Source: Nitrospira sp. BO4 (GTDB lineage Bacteria > Nitrospirota > Nitrospiria > Nitrospirales > Nitrospiraceae). Taken from it: a DNA stretch of 52,164 nucleotides. The stretch's first letter is position 1. Every line of letters starts with the position of its first letter. The notes under the pieces were generated by a model. It was not told the DNA's origin. It saw only the letters and a program-made list of their open reading frames with translations, and made no database searches. The position numbers and the translations under genes were made by a program. The stretch covers positions 1 to 52,164 of the forward strand of contig JAMPUU010000028.1 in NCBI GenBank assembly GCA_030144965.1, given 5' to 3'. This document shows positions 25,754 through 34,627 of this stretch, piece after piece.

Positions 25754-27301
25754 TCATTCCCTCAATTGAGATCGATCTCGTCCAAGCAGAAGGTCATACG
25801 GGGCATAGTCGTCGCTTAAGACGACGCCGGAGGGCCAGGGTTCGGTCCGGCGGGTGCTCAGCAGCGTGATGGCTTCGAGCGGGACTCGCTGCTTCGTCGC
25901 CATCTCGGTGATTTGGGTCATGAGATGGTCAGCTGATTCGCGTTCGATGTACCGGCCTCCAAAGAAAATGAGGTTCTTCGCCGGCGTCATTCCGGTTTTC
26001 CACGGGCCTTCGACCGCAAAGGTCTCGAGGACTGGGAAGGCTTGTTTCATGGTCTGAACCACCGCCGCTGCGCGGGCAAGATCTCCTTCTTTGCCGGACG
26101 ACGCCAAATTGACCGCGACGATCCCCTCCGGGTTCAGACGCGCCCGCACCAGAGCATAAAACTCCGCCGTGGTGAGATGAAACGGAATCATGTCCCGCGC
26201 AAACGCGTCGATCCACATGACATCGTAGGTATGTTCCGTGGCGTTGAGAAAGGTTCGACCATCCTTCACAAAGACATGGTGATTGGCCGGTGGGTGATAC
26301 TCAAAATACTCTTCCGCCATGCGGACGACGACCGGGTCGAACTCCACAATGTCCAGCTCCAACGCAGGCCAATACCGCGCCAACCACTTTGCCAATGAAC
26401 CGCCGCCATGACCGATGATGAGGCCTCGTTTCGGTTCGGAGACCAGCGCCAGGGAAGACACCATCATTTGGCTGTAGGGGAGAAAGAGAGAAACAGGCTC
26501 GACTTTCCACATGGTGGCATGGAACGTTCGATCCAACACCAGATAGCGGAAGAGATCGTCTTCTCGAATTCGAACCTGCTGATAAGGACTTTCCTCTTGA
26601 TGGATGGGGACCTTCAGTCGTTGGAGCGGCTGGAGGGCTATGGTCCCCAGGAGGGTACAGCAACCGAGTACGACCAGTAGGACGAACCGACCGGTCGAGG
26701 TTGCTTTCACGAGCCACCAGACCCCAAGCCCTACCTGAATGCCGCCCAACCATGCGACGAGGGATTGACTCCCGAGCCAGGATAAGAGGAAGAACGCGGT
26801 CCCCCAGGTTCCTGCCAAGCTGCCCACCGTCGACAGGGCGATCATGCGGCCGGTCTGCCGTCCGAGATGATCCATATCTGCCACGGCCAAACGTAACATG
26901 GCCGGTAGGACACCACTGAGTCCGAACGCGGGGGGTGCGAGAAGGACGGTGGCTGCGAGACAGGGTCCCCAGCGAGGGTCCTGCACCATCTTCTCGATTT
27001 CAAACAGAATTGGTTGGTTCGCCCAAGCGACCAGAAACGTCCAGCCTCCGGAAAAAATCAGCAGGCCGGCCAATACGTGCCCGCCGGTATAGCGGTCGGA
27101 GACCCAACCGCCGAACGCGTACCCGCTGCTCATAGCCGCCAGAATCACACCTATCAAGGCGCCCCAAACATAGAGCGAGCTGCCGAAGACAGGCGCCAAC
27201 AGCCGACTGCCCAAAATTTCCAAGGCCATTACCACTCCCCCTGTGACCAGGGCGGTAAAGAGCAAAAACCAGCGAGGAATTTGTGGTGCGGGAAGAGTCA
27301 T
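25754..27301 (-). CDS. fused MFS-type/spermidine-synthase-like membrane protein
   Basis: 515 residues. The N-terminal part (to about 225) has about seven hydrophobic helices beginning ITALEILGSRLLAP-like (VMALEILGSRLLAPVFGSS); the C-terminal part is a spermidine-synthase-type methyltransferase fold with IIGHGGGSLAKWLARYWP, LDIVEFDPVVVRMAEEYF and VMWIDAFARDMIPFHLTTAE. In true spermidine synthases the last motif is D-(A/C)-(S/Y)-D; the Asp pair is kept here (IDAFARD). Members of this fused family are widespread and mostly uncharacterised. The substrate is unknown. Confidence 0.8.
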   Translation of the reverse strand: MTLPAPQIPRWFLLFTALVTGGVVMALEILGSRLLAPVFGSSLYVWGALIGVILAAMSSGYAFGGWVSDRYTGGHVLAGLLIFSGGWTFLVAWANQPILFEIEKMVQDPRWGPCLAATVLLAPPAFGLSGVLPAMLRLAVADMDHLGRQTGRMIALSTVGSLAGTWGTAFFLLSWLGSQSLVAWLGGIQVGLGVWWLVKATSTGRFVLLVVLGCCTLLGTIALQPLQRLKVPIHQEESPYQQVRIREDDLFRYLVLDRTFHATMWKVEPVSLFLPYSQMMVSSLALVSEPKRGLIIGHGGGSLAKWLARYWPALELDIVEFDPVVVRMAEEYFEYHPPANHHVFVKDGRTFLNATEHTYDVMWIDAFARDMIPFHLTTAEFYALVRARLNPEGIVAVNLASSGKEGDLARAAAVVQTMKQAFPVLETFAVEGPWKTGMTPAKNLIFFGGRYIERESADHLMTQITEMATKQRVPLEAITLLSTRRTEPWPSGVVLSDDYAPYDLLLGRDRSQLRE

Positions 27302-27504
27302 TGTTTGGACGGAGGGATGAAGATGCTTCTCCTTGTCGGGTCAGAAGCGGCGTCGGATTGTACTCAACGCATTTTCTGAGAGTCAACGAAGCTTCGGCCT
27401 CACATTGGTACTGATAATGCCGAAGGATCATGGAATTCATTGCTCGCTGCGAGAGTGGTTGCTATACTTTCGGTCAAATTGCTTGTGGCAAGAAGGAGGG
27501 GCGC

Positions 27505-28818
27505 ATGCACATCAGTGTGATTGGGAGCGGCTACGTCGGACTCGTGACGGGAGCATGTTTCGCCGAGTTCGGCGTTCATGTCACCTGTATGGACAGCGAT
27601 AGCCGAAGAATTGAGAAGCTCGAAAAAGGCGAAATTCCGTTTTTTGAACCGGGGCTCGCAGAACTGGTCGCCAAAGGGGTTAAAGAGGGCAGATTGAGCT
27701 TTACCACTGACGTCGCTCAGGCCGTCGACAAGGCGCTCGTGATCTTTATTGCTGTGGGAACCCCCCCGAGCGCGGATGGCAGCGCTGACTTGTCGTTTGT
27801 CAAGGAGGTGGGAAGAGGCATCGCCCGCCATATGAACAGCTATAAGGTCATTGTGACGAAATCGACTGTGCCGGTAGGGACTGGGGAAACCATTCGAGAG
27901 GTGGTCAAAAAGACGCAGAAAGATGCTATCCGGTTCGATATGGTTTCGAACCCGGAATTTCTCCGGGAAGGGTCGGCGATTGAGGACTTCATGCGTCCAA
28001 ATCGCGTGGTGATTGGCGCGGACAGCGATCAAGCGATCGCCATCATGAGGGATCTCTATCGCCCCCTCTATCTGATCGAAACACCGATCGTCGTGACCGA
28101 TGTTCCGACCGCCGAGCTCATCAAGTACGCGTCCAATGCCTTCCTGGCGACCAAGATTTCGTTTATCAATGAGGTCGCCAATCTGTGTGAGAAGGTCGGA
28201 GCCAATGTTCAGATGGTGGCGAAAGGCATGGGGCTGGACCATCGAATCGGGTCAAAGTTCCTACATGCAGGTCCGGGCTTCGGGGGGTCTTGCTTCCCCA
28301 AAGACCTAGCCGCGCTCATTCAGACCGGAGAGCGCAACGGCTACCCAATGCAGATTGCTTCCGCAGCGTCGCGCGTGAACGACATTCAGCGTGAGCGGAT
28401 GATCGAAAAGATACGGGACGCGGTCGGAGGATTGAAGGGGAAGACCTTGGCAATGCTCGGCCTCTCCTTTAAACCGAACACCAACGACCTTCGAGAAGCC
28501 CCGGCCTTGGCGATCGGTCGGGAGCTTCTGGCAGAGGGCGCAACTATTCGCGCATATGACCCGGAGGCTTTGACCGAAGCCTGTCAGATGATGCCCGAAC
28601 TTCAGCCCTGCCGAGACACCTACCATGCGGCTGAAGGCGCTGATGCATTGGTGATCATGACCGAATGGAATGTGTTTCGAAACCTCGACTTTGAAAAGTT
28701 AAAGTCAGTCATGCGCGTTCCCATCGTGCTCGACCTTCGGAACGTCTATGATCCCGAGCGTGTCACAGCCGCCGGGTTCAAGCATGTATCGGTGGGGCGT
28801 GCGGCACAAAGCCCCTGA
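27505..28818 (+). CDS. ugd: UDP-glucose 6-dehydrogenase
   Basis: 437 residues; AAGGAGG five nt before the ATG at 27505 fixes the start. N-terminal NAD-binding domain ISVIGSGYVGLVTGACFAE; central helix with ELIKYASNAFLATKISFINE; catalytic Cys in GPGFGGSCFPKD with the Lys next to it; C-terminal UDP-binding domain SFKPNTNDLREAPALAI. It oxidises UDP-glucose to UDP-glucuronate in two NAD-dependent steps for exopolysaccharide or LPS. A 112-bp repeat starts at the base after the TGA. Confidence 0.92.
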   Translation: MHISVIGSGYVGLVTGACFAEFGVHVTCMDSDSRRIEKLEKGEIPFFEPGLAELVAKGVKEGRLSFTTDVAQAVDKALVIFIAVGTPPSADGSADLSFVKEVGRGIARHMNSYKVIVTKSTVPVGTGETIREVVKKTQKDAIRFDMVSNPEFLREGSAIEDFMRPNRVVIGADSDQAIAIMRDLYRPLYLIETPIVVTDVPTAELIKYASNAFLATKISFINEVANLCEKVGANVQMVAKGMGLDHRIGSKFLHAGPGFGGSCFPKDLAALIQTGERNGYPMQIASAASRVNDIQRERMIEKIRDAVGGLKGKTLAMLGLSFKPNTNDLREAPALAIGRELLAEGATIRAYDPEALTEACQMMPELQPCRDTYHAAEGADALVIMTEWNVFRNLDFEKLKSVMRVPIVLDLRNVYDPERVTAAGFKHVSVGRAAQSP

Positions 28819-28930
28819 CAGGCTCTTGAAAAAGCCCGCCAGCGGCACTCTCCCGGCGCGTAGGGGCTTAACGTACGCTTCGTCTCTTCGCTTGCTGCGG
28901 CCTCGCTGGATGGACTTTTTGACCAGCCCG
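28819..28930. repeat. 112-bp interspersed repeat with inverted ends (copy 1)
   Basis: Starts directly after the ugd stop codon with CAGGCTCTTGAAAAAGCCC and ends with GGACTTTTTGACCAGCCCG, imperfect inverted termini. Shared inner blocks with the copy at 51586: aacgtacg, tcttcgct and tgcggcctcgctgga. It has no coding potential. It may act as a bidirectional terminator for ugd and the HEAT operon, and looks like a MITE-type element. Confidence 0.65.
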
Positions 28931-28974
28931 TGGGTTCGCGTGAAATGGCCTGGTGGACATCTCGCTAGGTTTGG

Positions 28975-29679
28975 TTAGGTCAGCCGCGGCAACTCGGTCT
29001 TAGCCTGGTCCTTGGTTTTTGGCTTATACCCCATCCGATCGAGAACCTTCATGATTCGTGTCTTCAATCGGTCATCGGCTTCTGTTAACGCAGTCGCCAG
29101 CGGTTCTACGGCCGGCTTGCCGATCTTCCGAAGAATCTCGGTGGCTGATTGGCGCATCTCGTCTTCTTCGGACGCCAGTAATGGAATGAGCGATGGTACA
29201 GACGGGCCACCGAGCTTAATCAGCGAATCATAGGCTCGTTGCCGTACGTCCCCGACCTCGTCGCTCAATGCCGCAACCAACGGATCGACGGCGCGAGGAT
29301 CCTTCAAGTCGCCCAATACCTCCGCCGCATACTTCCGGTTCAACCAGTGTGAATCCCTCAGGTCGAGCAACATGGCATCGGCCTTGGCGGCATTGGGATC
29401 TTTGGGACGGATCCTGAAGCTTTTCGCGACGCGCTTCCCGCCTTCCTCTACGACACGGATGGTCGCGCCATCACCGGCTTTGAGTTTCTTGAGGTCTTCA
29501 AGGGCTTCCTCGTCCACATCCAGAAGGACGGTCTTGCCGTCGTAGGCCAAGAGCTCGACCTCGAGCTGTCGACTTTCCGGATTGACCGCCACGACCCGTT
29601 CCGTCACCAAGTTGAACCCGTCCTTCTTGTCTCCACCTTTGGGAACGATCTGAATCAGCTTTGGAGCTTCATCCGCCAT
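28975..29679 (-). CDS. HEAT-repeat protein with N-terminal beta domain (HEAT5)
   Basis: 234 residues from the ATG at 29679, preceded by AAAGGA. Residues 1-95 form a beta-rich domain (FNLVTERVVAVNPESRQLEV, VLLDVDEEALEDLKKLKAGD) without HEAT character; residues 100-215 hold about four HEAT/PBS-lyase-type repeats (SHWLNRKYAAEVLGDLKDPR, GDVRQRAYDSLIKLGGPSVP). The tail is Lys/Thr-rich. It is cytosolic. It is the last gene of the five-HEAT run and the only one with an extra domain, so it may be the output or attachment subunit. No enzymatic residue is visible. Confidence 0.75.
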   Translation of the reverse strand: MADEAPKLIQIVPKGGDKKDGFNLVTERVVAVNPESRQLEVELLAYDGKTVLLDVDEEALEDLKKLKAGDGATIRVVEEGGKRVAKSFRIRPKDPNAAKADAMLLDLRDSHWLNRKYAAEVLGDLKDPRAVDPLVAALSDEVGDVRQRAYDSLIKLGGPSVPSLIPLLASEEDEMRQSATEILRKIGKPAVEPLATALTEADDRLKTRIMKVLDRMGYKPKTKDQAKTELPRLT

Positions 29680-29705
29680 GGGTAATAATCCTTTGTTGAA
29701 ATAAA

Positions 29706-30473
29706 TTATTGCGGGGCCGGTTTCCAGCCGAGACTGGCCAGCACGGCCTCGGCCGTTTCCTGCACCATCGTATTTTCGTCCTCGAGCAGCGCCACCAAGG
29801 GCTGAACGGCTTCCTTCGCGCCCAGTCGAGCGAGCGATTCCGCGGCATTTCTCCGGACCAGCCAATCTTCGTCCTGCAACGACGTGATCAACGGGGGAAT
29901 TCCTCGTTGATCCCCGATTTTCCCCAACGCCTCGGCGGCATGACGCCGCACCATCCAATTGGAGCCCATGAGCCCATCGATCAGCGCCTCGACCGCCCGC
30001 ACATCGCCGATCTTTTTCAGCACCCGCGCCGCATCTTCCCGCAGGGTGCTGTCCATGAGCGCCTCGATCAGTCCGGGCACCGCCTGTGAATCGCCGATGC
30101 GTTCCAATGCCCACACAGCCGCCGTGCGCACCGCGCCGTCCCGGTCCTTGATCGCTCTGACCAGCGGATCCACGGCGCGCCTGTCCCGCAACTTTCCGAG
30201 AGCCGATGCCGCCTGTTCCCTGATTGCCCATGAGTCGTCCTGTAACGCGTCGATCATCGGCTCCACGACCGATGGGCCCATCCGAACGACCGCACTGGCT
30301 GCGGCTTCCCGGATCACCGCATCTTCATCGGCCATCAGATCGATCAACCGGGGAAGCGCTTCCGGGCCGCTCTGACCGAGGCTCGCGACGGCGTGGTCGC
30401 GCAAGGCTTCGTTGTCGTCATGGAGCGCCCGTATCAGCTGCTCGATTCGATCAGATGCATCTTGTTCAGTCAT
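29706..30473 (-). CDS. HEAT-repeat protein (HEAT4)
   Basis: 255 residues, almost wholly made of about eight HEAT repeats of roughly 31 residues, each of the pattern D-x-x-(W/A)-(A/L)-(V/I)-R-x-x-A-A-x-A-L-G-x-(L/I): for example DDSWAIREQAASALGKLRDR and DEDWLVRRNAAESLARLGAK. The fold is an alpha solenoid for protein-protein contact, like CpcE/PBS-lyase relatives. No signal peptide. Its first 8 nt overlap the end of the upstream HEAT gene, so translation is coupled. A bilin lyase role is not supported; no phycobiliprotein is near. Confidence 0.85.
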   Translation of the reverse strand: MTEQDASDRIEQLIRALHDDNEALRDHAVASLGQSGPEALPRLIDLMADEDAVIREAAASAVVRMGPSVVEPMIDALQDDSWAIREQAASALGKLRDRRAVDPLVRAIKDRDGAVRTAAVWALERIGDSQAVPGLIEALMDSTLREDAARVLKKIGDVRAVEALIDGLMGSNWMVRRHAAEALGKIGDQRGIPPLITSLQDEDWLVRRNAAESLARLGAKEAVQPLVALLEDENTMVQETAEAVLASLGWKPAPQ

Positions 30474-31566
30474 GTTTGGTGTCCTCTTCGTGGGCCTGGG
30501 TTTCCATGGCCGTGAGGGCTTCCAGCTTGTCGGCGATCAGGCCGGCATTATAGGCCACCAGACCGTCACGATCTGTCCTGAGCCGATCGAAAAGTTCCTT
30601 GTACGGGCGCAAGACTTCCACTTCCTTGATCTTGGCCAAGGCCTCCATGGCATACACACGCAGCGGGCGGATCGGAATGGCGTCAAGATAGAGCTGAGTC
30701 GGGCGCGCATCACCGATCAGTCCCAGAGCCTTGATGGCCAGCTCTTTGACGCCGGTATCCTTGTCATGTCCCAGCCGCCTCATCAATGGTTCGACGGCCC
30801 GCACGTCCCCGATTTTTCCCAGTAAGTCAGCCGCCGCCTCGCGCACCAGCCAGTCTTCGTCTTCGAGATACTCGATCAAGATTTCCACGCTCGGCCGCCC
30901 GATCCTGAGTAAGTCAATGACCGTCGCCATTCGGGCCTCTTCGCGCTCGCTCGCTCCCTCGACCTCCCGCAACGCATTGAATGTCTCGTCGATCCGTTCT
31001 CGGATCGCGCCCAATTTCTTCAAGGTGCCGACGGCGATGTCCCGGACGACCGGCCGCCCCATCGCATCGATGAATGCATCGACGGAACGGGGATCCAATA
31101 ATTGATCCAGCATCAATGCGGCCGCGAGTTGCGCGTCCTGGTCCGGATGATTGAGCATCTCGCATAATGGAAGGACAGAGGTCGGAATCGCTCCAATCAA
31201 GTGAGTCAGCACCTGGCGTGCCTCGCCTTCCGGAGTTGTCGGCAACAAAGAAACCAACGCGCGGGCGGTGTCCGTATCGAGTACGCCCGCCATCTGTTCA
31301 AGGGCGGCCGCGCCGGCTTTCCGGACGACCTCCTCGTCATGTTCGAGAAGTTCGACCAATGCCACTCCGGCATGTGGGTCCTTGATTCGGGCCAGCATCG
31401 CCGCCGCTTCCTTTTTTAACTCAGTGGGTCCGGACCGTAATGCCTCGATCAGCGCCTGAACCGACCGAGGACCACCGGCCACACAAGCCGCCGTTGCTCG
31501 CATACGGCGCCAATCTTCTTCATGGATCAGTTCGGAGATCAGCGTCTCAATCGTTTCCTTCGACAT
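30466..31566 (-). CDS. HEAT-repeat protein (HEAT3)
   Basis: 366 residues of HEAT repeats (LAALM-like units such as EDEDWLVREAAADLLGKIGD and DPHAGVALVELLEHDEEVVR), with less regular repeats in the middle and a C-terminal segment rich in Lys and Glu. It overlaps the following HEAT gene by 8 nt. Cytosolic scaffold; no catalytic motif. It follows the preceding HEAT gene by 45 bp without a good Shine-Dalgarno site, so ribosome re-initiation is possible. Confidence 0.85.
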   Translation of the reverse strand: MSKETIETLISELIHEEDWRRMRATAACVAGGPRSVQALIEALRSGPTELKKEAAAMLARIKDPHAGVALVELLEHDEEVVRKAGAAALEQMAGVLDTDTARALVSLLPTTPEGEARQVLTHLIGAIPTSVLPLCEMLNHPDQDAQLAAALMLDQLLDPRSVDAFIDAMGRPVVRDIAVGTLKKLGAIRERIDETFNALREVEGASEREEARMATVIDLLRIGRPSVEILIEYLEDEDWLVREAAADLLGKIGDVRAVEPLMRRLGHDKDTGVKELAIKALGLIGDARPTQLYLDAIPIRPLRVYAMEALAKIKEVEVLRPYKELFDRLRTDRDGLVAYNAGLIADKLEALTAMETQAHEEDTKHD

Positions 31567-31610
31567 GGCATTCAGGAGAAGAATGACCTACATTCCGTGG
31601 GCTATTGCTT

Positions 31611-32705
31611 TCATCCGATACGTGATCTCCTGCTAGATCTCCACCCTGCTGATGCCAGGGCCTCACGGACATGGAACCGAAGATTTTCATCGTGCGAACT
31701 GTTCAACAGCGGAATCAGGAGTGGAACGACCTTCGATCCGAACTTGGCCAGGGCCGCCGCCGCCTCCGCCCGGGTAAACGTCGGTTCCAGCGCCGCGATG
31801 AGCGAAGGGATGGCCCGGTCGTCGCCGATCTGGCCCAACGCCCGCACGGCTGCGGCTTGAGTGATAAGTTCTTCGTTCCACTGATCCCCGCAACCGGCCA
31901 CTGTCCTCGTCACTTCCGGGGTGTTGGTTCCTGTGAGGATCCCGATCAGTACCGGAACCGCGCGCGGGTCACCGATCCGACCGAGCGCTTCAACCGCCAA
32001 TGTCCGTAATCCGGGCTCACGCATGGCCGTGAACAGATACTCGACTGCCTGCGGATCGCCGATCTCGCCTAATGCCCGCACGGCATCTTCGCGAACCGCC
32101 GAATCTTGATCGTTGAACAACACTGACAGCAGAGGCTCCACAGCCTCCCGTGATCTGGTCTTGCCCAGCGATTCCACCGCATGAAGCCGCACCAGCCATG
32201 CCTCATGTTGCAAGGCATTTATGAGCGACGGGATTGCCGCGTCACCAATCGCGGCCAGCGCAGCGGCCGTTTCCTCGCGCACCGCTTTGACCTTATCCTG
32301 CAACAGTGGGATGAGCGGCTCGACGGTGCCGGTGTGTCGTACCCGACCCAGCGCCTTGGCCGCGTGCATCCGAACGATCCAATCGCTGCTGCCTAACGCA
32401 CGCACGAGGGGAACGGCTACACGCTCATCCGCGATCGTTGCTAAGATCGCCGCCGCTGCTTCTTGAACAGAGAGGTCGGTCTCGTCCAGACAAGCACCCA
32501 GCACCTCGACCGCCGGTGTTCCAATCACACGCAGCGCTTCGATCGCCGCCTCGCGAACGGAGCGGTCGCGATCCCGGAGGAGAGAGATCAAGGGAATGAC
32601 GGCCCGCGGGTCCTTGAGGGTACCAAGAAGGCCGGCCGCTTCTTCGCGGATCGCCCAATCCTGGTCCTTGAGGGCCGCGATCTGTTCTGTCACCGCATCG
32701 GTCAT
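31611..32705 (-). CDS. HEAT-repeat protein (HEAT2)
   Basis: 364 residues of about eleven HEAT repeats, starting KDQDWAIREEAAGLLGTLKD. One insert breaks the periodicity near residue 275 (TGTNTPEVTRTVAGCGDQWN), where a Cys and an acidic loop are added; the insert is not typical of the fold and could be a binding loop. Cytosolic. It lies 100 bp after HEAT1 and 45 bp before HEAT3 in the same direction. Confidence 0.85.
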   Translation of the reverse strand: MTDAVTEQIAALKDQDWAIREEAAGLLGTLKDPRAVIPLISLLRDRDRSVREAAIEALRVIGTPAVEVLGACLDETDLSVQEAAAAILATIADERVAVPLVRALGSSDWIVRMHAAKALGRVRHTGTVEPLIPLLQDKVKAVREETAAALAAIGDAAIPSLINALQHEAWLVRLHAVESLGKTRSREAVEPLLSVLFNDQDSAVREDAVRALGEIGDPQAVEYLFTAMREPGLRTLAVEALGRIGDPRAVPVLIGILTGTNTPEVTRTVAGCGDQWNEELITQAAAVRALGQIGDDRAIPSLIAALEPTFTRAEAAAALAKFGSKVVPLLIPLLNSSHDENLRFHVREALASAGWRSSRRSRIG

Positions 32706-32805
32706 ATTGTTATCGGGCGCTACGAAGGATCGTCATTCGTTAGGGCGCAGAACCCGTCGTCGCTACTGTGCCATGAGGCATGAGCACATGCTCGTTATGG
32801 CGCGA

Positions 32806-34161
32806 TCACGCGATGTCGCCGGATGGGCCAAAGCGCCCGGTCTGTCCCAGGGGGCGGTCGACGCGCAGATTGTCGGCCTGGCTTGAACTGATTTCCACCG
32901 CTTCATCATGAGGCGTCCATCCAAGCTTTTCCAGCGTCTCGAGAGTAATCTGCTTCAAGGCGTCCTTTGCCGTCAACCGAACAGACGCGTAAGAAAGCAC
33001 ACGTTCTTTTTCAGCCTCAACTTCGGAGGCCTTGGGATCATAGAGAAAGGCGATCAAAGGTTCGATGGCCGCGTCACCGATCACCGCCAGAGCCGCTGCT
33101 GCTTTTTCTCGTAACACCCCATCTTTGAGCAACATGATCAGGTCCGGGATGACTCGAGGGTTACGAAACTGACCAAGGGCGGTCGCCGCCGCTTCCTTGA
33201 TGAACGCATCCTCGCTCACAATGCACCCCGGCGTGGGCGAGCCTTCTTGCTTGATCCCCTTCCCTTTTAAGGCATTGAGGACAGCCGGGAGGGCGCGCGA
33301 GTCGCCGATCATGCCGAGTGAAGCAATGGCATGCCGCTTCACGGCTCCGTCCTTCATGGCTTCCATCAGCGCATCGATAGCCCGGGAGTCGCCGATCATG
33401 CCGAGTGCAATCGTCGCATCTTCACGAACGGCTCGATCAGGGTCTTTCAAGGCGGCAATCAAGGCATCCACCACTTTGGCGTCTCGCACCCAGGTCCTGC
33501 CGATTTGATAATCGGTGGTCATTCCACCCAATGCGCGGGCCGCATGGCAGCGAACGACAAAGTCTTTGTCCTTCAAGCTTTCAATCAGTGGATCGACCGA
33601 TGGGTGTCCGATGTAGACGAGCGCCGTTCCCGCTGTTTCCCGCACAATCTTGGAAGAATCCCGGAACAGCTTGACCAGGACCGGAATGGCCTTTGGATCG
33701 GCGATTCTGCCCAGGGCTTCCGCCGCTGCGCTCTTGACGGCTCCGTCGCGATCGCGACACGCGACGATCAAGGCGTCGACCGATCGGGAATCTTTGAGTT
33801 TGCCGGCGGCCTTTGCGGCGTGCTCGCGGACCCGCCAGCGCTCGTCTTTCAAGGCGGCAATCAGACGATCAAGCACGCCTGGACCCATCTTTGCCGCCGC
33901 GTCAACCGCTTGGTCCCGAACTTCCATGATGGAATCATTGAAAAGGCCGATCAGCGCCTCGATAGCCTTCGGACCACCGATCTTCGCGACACCGCAGCCG
34001 GCATGTGCCCGCACGGACCAGAAGTCATCGCTGCACGCGCCTATCAGCGCATCCAAGGTAGAGGGGTCTCCCAGGTCGGCCAGAGTCTTCGCCGCCTCTT
34101 CACGGGTGGCGTCGTCCACATCCTCGAGCGCTTCTAAGAGATTTTCGAGTAGGTCAGCCAT
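32806..34161 (-). CDS. HEAT-repeat protein (HEAT1, longest)
   Basis: 451 residues from the ATG at 34161, which overlaps the upstream stop codon region by 8 nt; in-frame starts further upstream lie inside the preceding gene. Repeats begin at LLEALEDVDDATREEAAKTL and continue for about thirteen units, with two loop insertions: MTTDYQIGRTWVRD (about 225-240) and KGIKQEGSPTPGCIVSED (about 310). The last 30 residues leave the repeat pattern and are polar (SSQADNLRVDRPLGQTGRFG), so they may be a flexible peptide recognised by a partner. Confidence 0.85.
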   Translation of the reverse strand: MADLLENLLEALEDVDDATREEAAKTLADLGDPSTLDALIGACSDDFWSVRAHAGCGVAKIGGPKAIEALIGLFNDSIMEVRDQAVDAAAKMGPGVLDRLIAALKDERWRVREHAAKAAGKLKDSRSVDALIVACRDRDGAVKSAAAEALGRIADPKAIPVLVKLFRDSSKIVRETAGTALVYIGHPSVDPLIESLKDKDFVVRCHAARALGGMTTDYQIGRTWVRDAKVVDALIAALKDPDRAVREDATIALGMIGDSRAIDALMEAMKDGAVKRHAIASLGMIGDSRALPAVLNALKGKGIKQEGSPTPGCIVSEDAFIKEAAATALGQFRNPRVIPDLIMLLKDGVLREKAAAALAVIGDAAIEPLIAFLYDPKASEVEAEKERVLSYASVRLTAKDALKQITLETLEKLGWTPHDEAVEISSSQADNLRVDRPLGQTGRFGPSGDIA

Positions 34162-34621
34162 TGTTGGGCTTTTGGTCATAGTAGGGATCGCGTTGCCCGC
34201 CATAGGGATACATACGTTTGCACAGCACGACCAAGGTGTGCGTTCCGCGACCTTCGACACACTGATCCAATGATGTTGAAAAGTCGAGCGTGCCGTTCAG
34301 ATTGACCGTAAAGGGAAAATCGAAGGTGAAGCTGATGAATTTGTACTTGCCCGGCCGTAGCTGCAACTCGCGAGGTTCCGATGTCTTGGGGGCATCGAGC
34401 GAGTCGGGGTCTGAATTCCAGATCGAGGGTGTGATCCCTGGCACCTGCCACCATGAAGCAGGGACCAGCTTGGTTGCATCGATGGTAATTGGGTGTTCTT
34501 TGAGATGAGCAGCCGGCGGCTCTCCGGCGAGTCCTCTTTCGCTCGAAGCTATTACCAGCAGCCCCATGAGGGCCCAGCTGCATGCGAGTGACCAGCGTCG
34601 TATCACAGTATCATTCCTCAT
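34154..34621 (-). CDS. small exported protein of the HEAT operon
   Basis: 155 residues. A signal peptide covers about residues 1-33 (CSWALMGLLVIASSERGLAG). The mature part is beta-rich (ELQLRPGKYKFISFTFDFPF, TVNLNGTLDFSTSLDQC) with two Cys about 16 residues apart (DQCVEGRGTHTLVVLCKRM), probably disulfide-bonded; the sequence resembles a small immunoglobulin-like or PEGA-like domain, but I do not recognise the family. Its end overlaps the start of HEAT1. Export means it meets the phosphatase-fold protein in the periplasm while the HEAT proteins are cytosolic. Confidence 0.7.
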   Translation of the reverse strand: MRNDTVIRRWSLACSWALMGLLVIASSERGLAGEPPAAHLKEHPITIDATKLVPASWWQVPGITPSIWNSDPDSLDAPKTSEPRELQLRPGKYKFISFTFDFPFTVNLNGTLDFSTSLDQCVEGRGTHTLVVLCKRMYPYGGQRDPYYDQKPNNG

Positions 34622-34627
34622 AGTTCG

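Noticed and set aside
29680..30231. N-terminal extension of the HEAT5 frame
   Set aside because: The upstream part is an antisense-like Gly/Arg-rich reading over HEAT4; the ATG at 29679 with AAAGGA is the real start.
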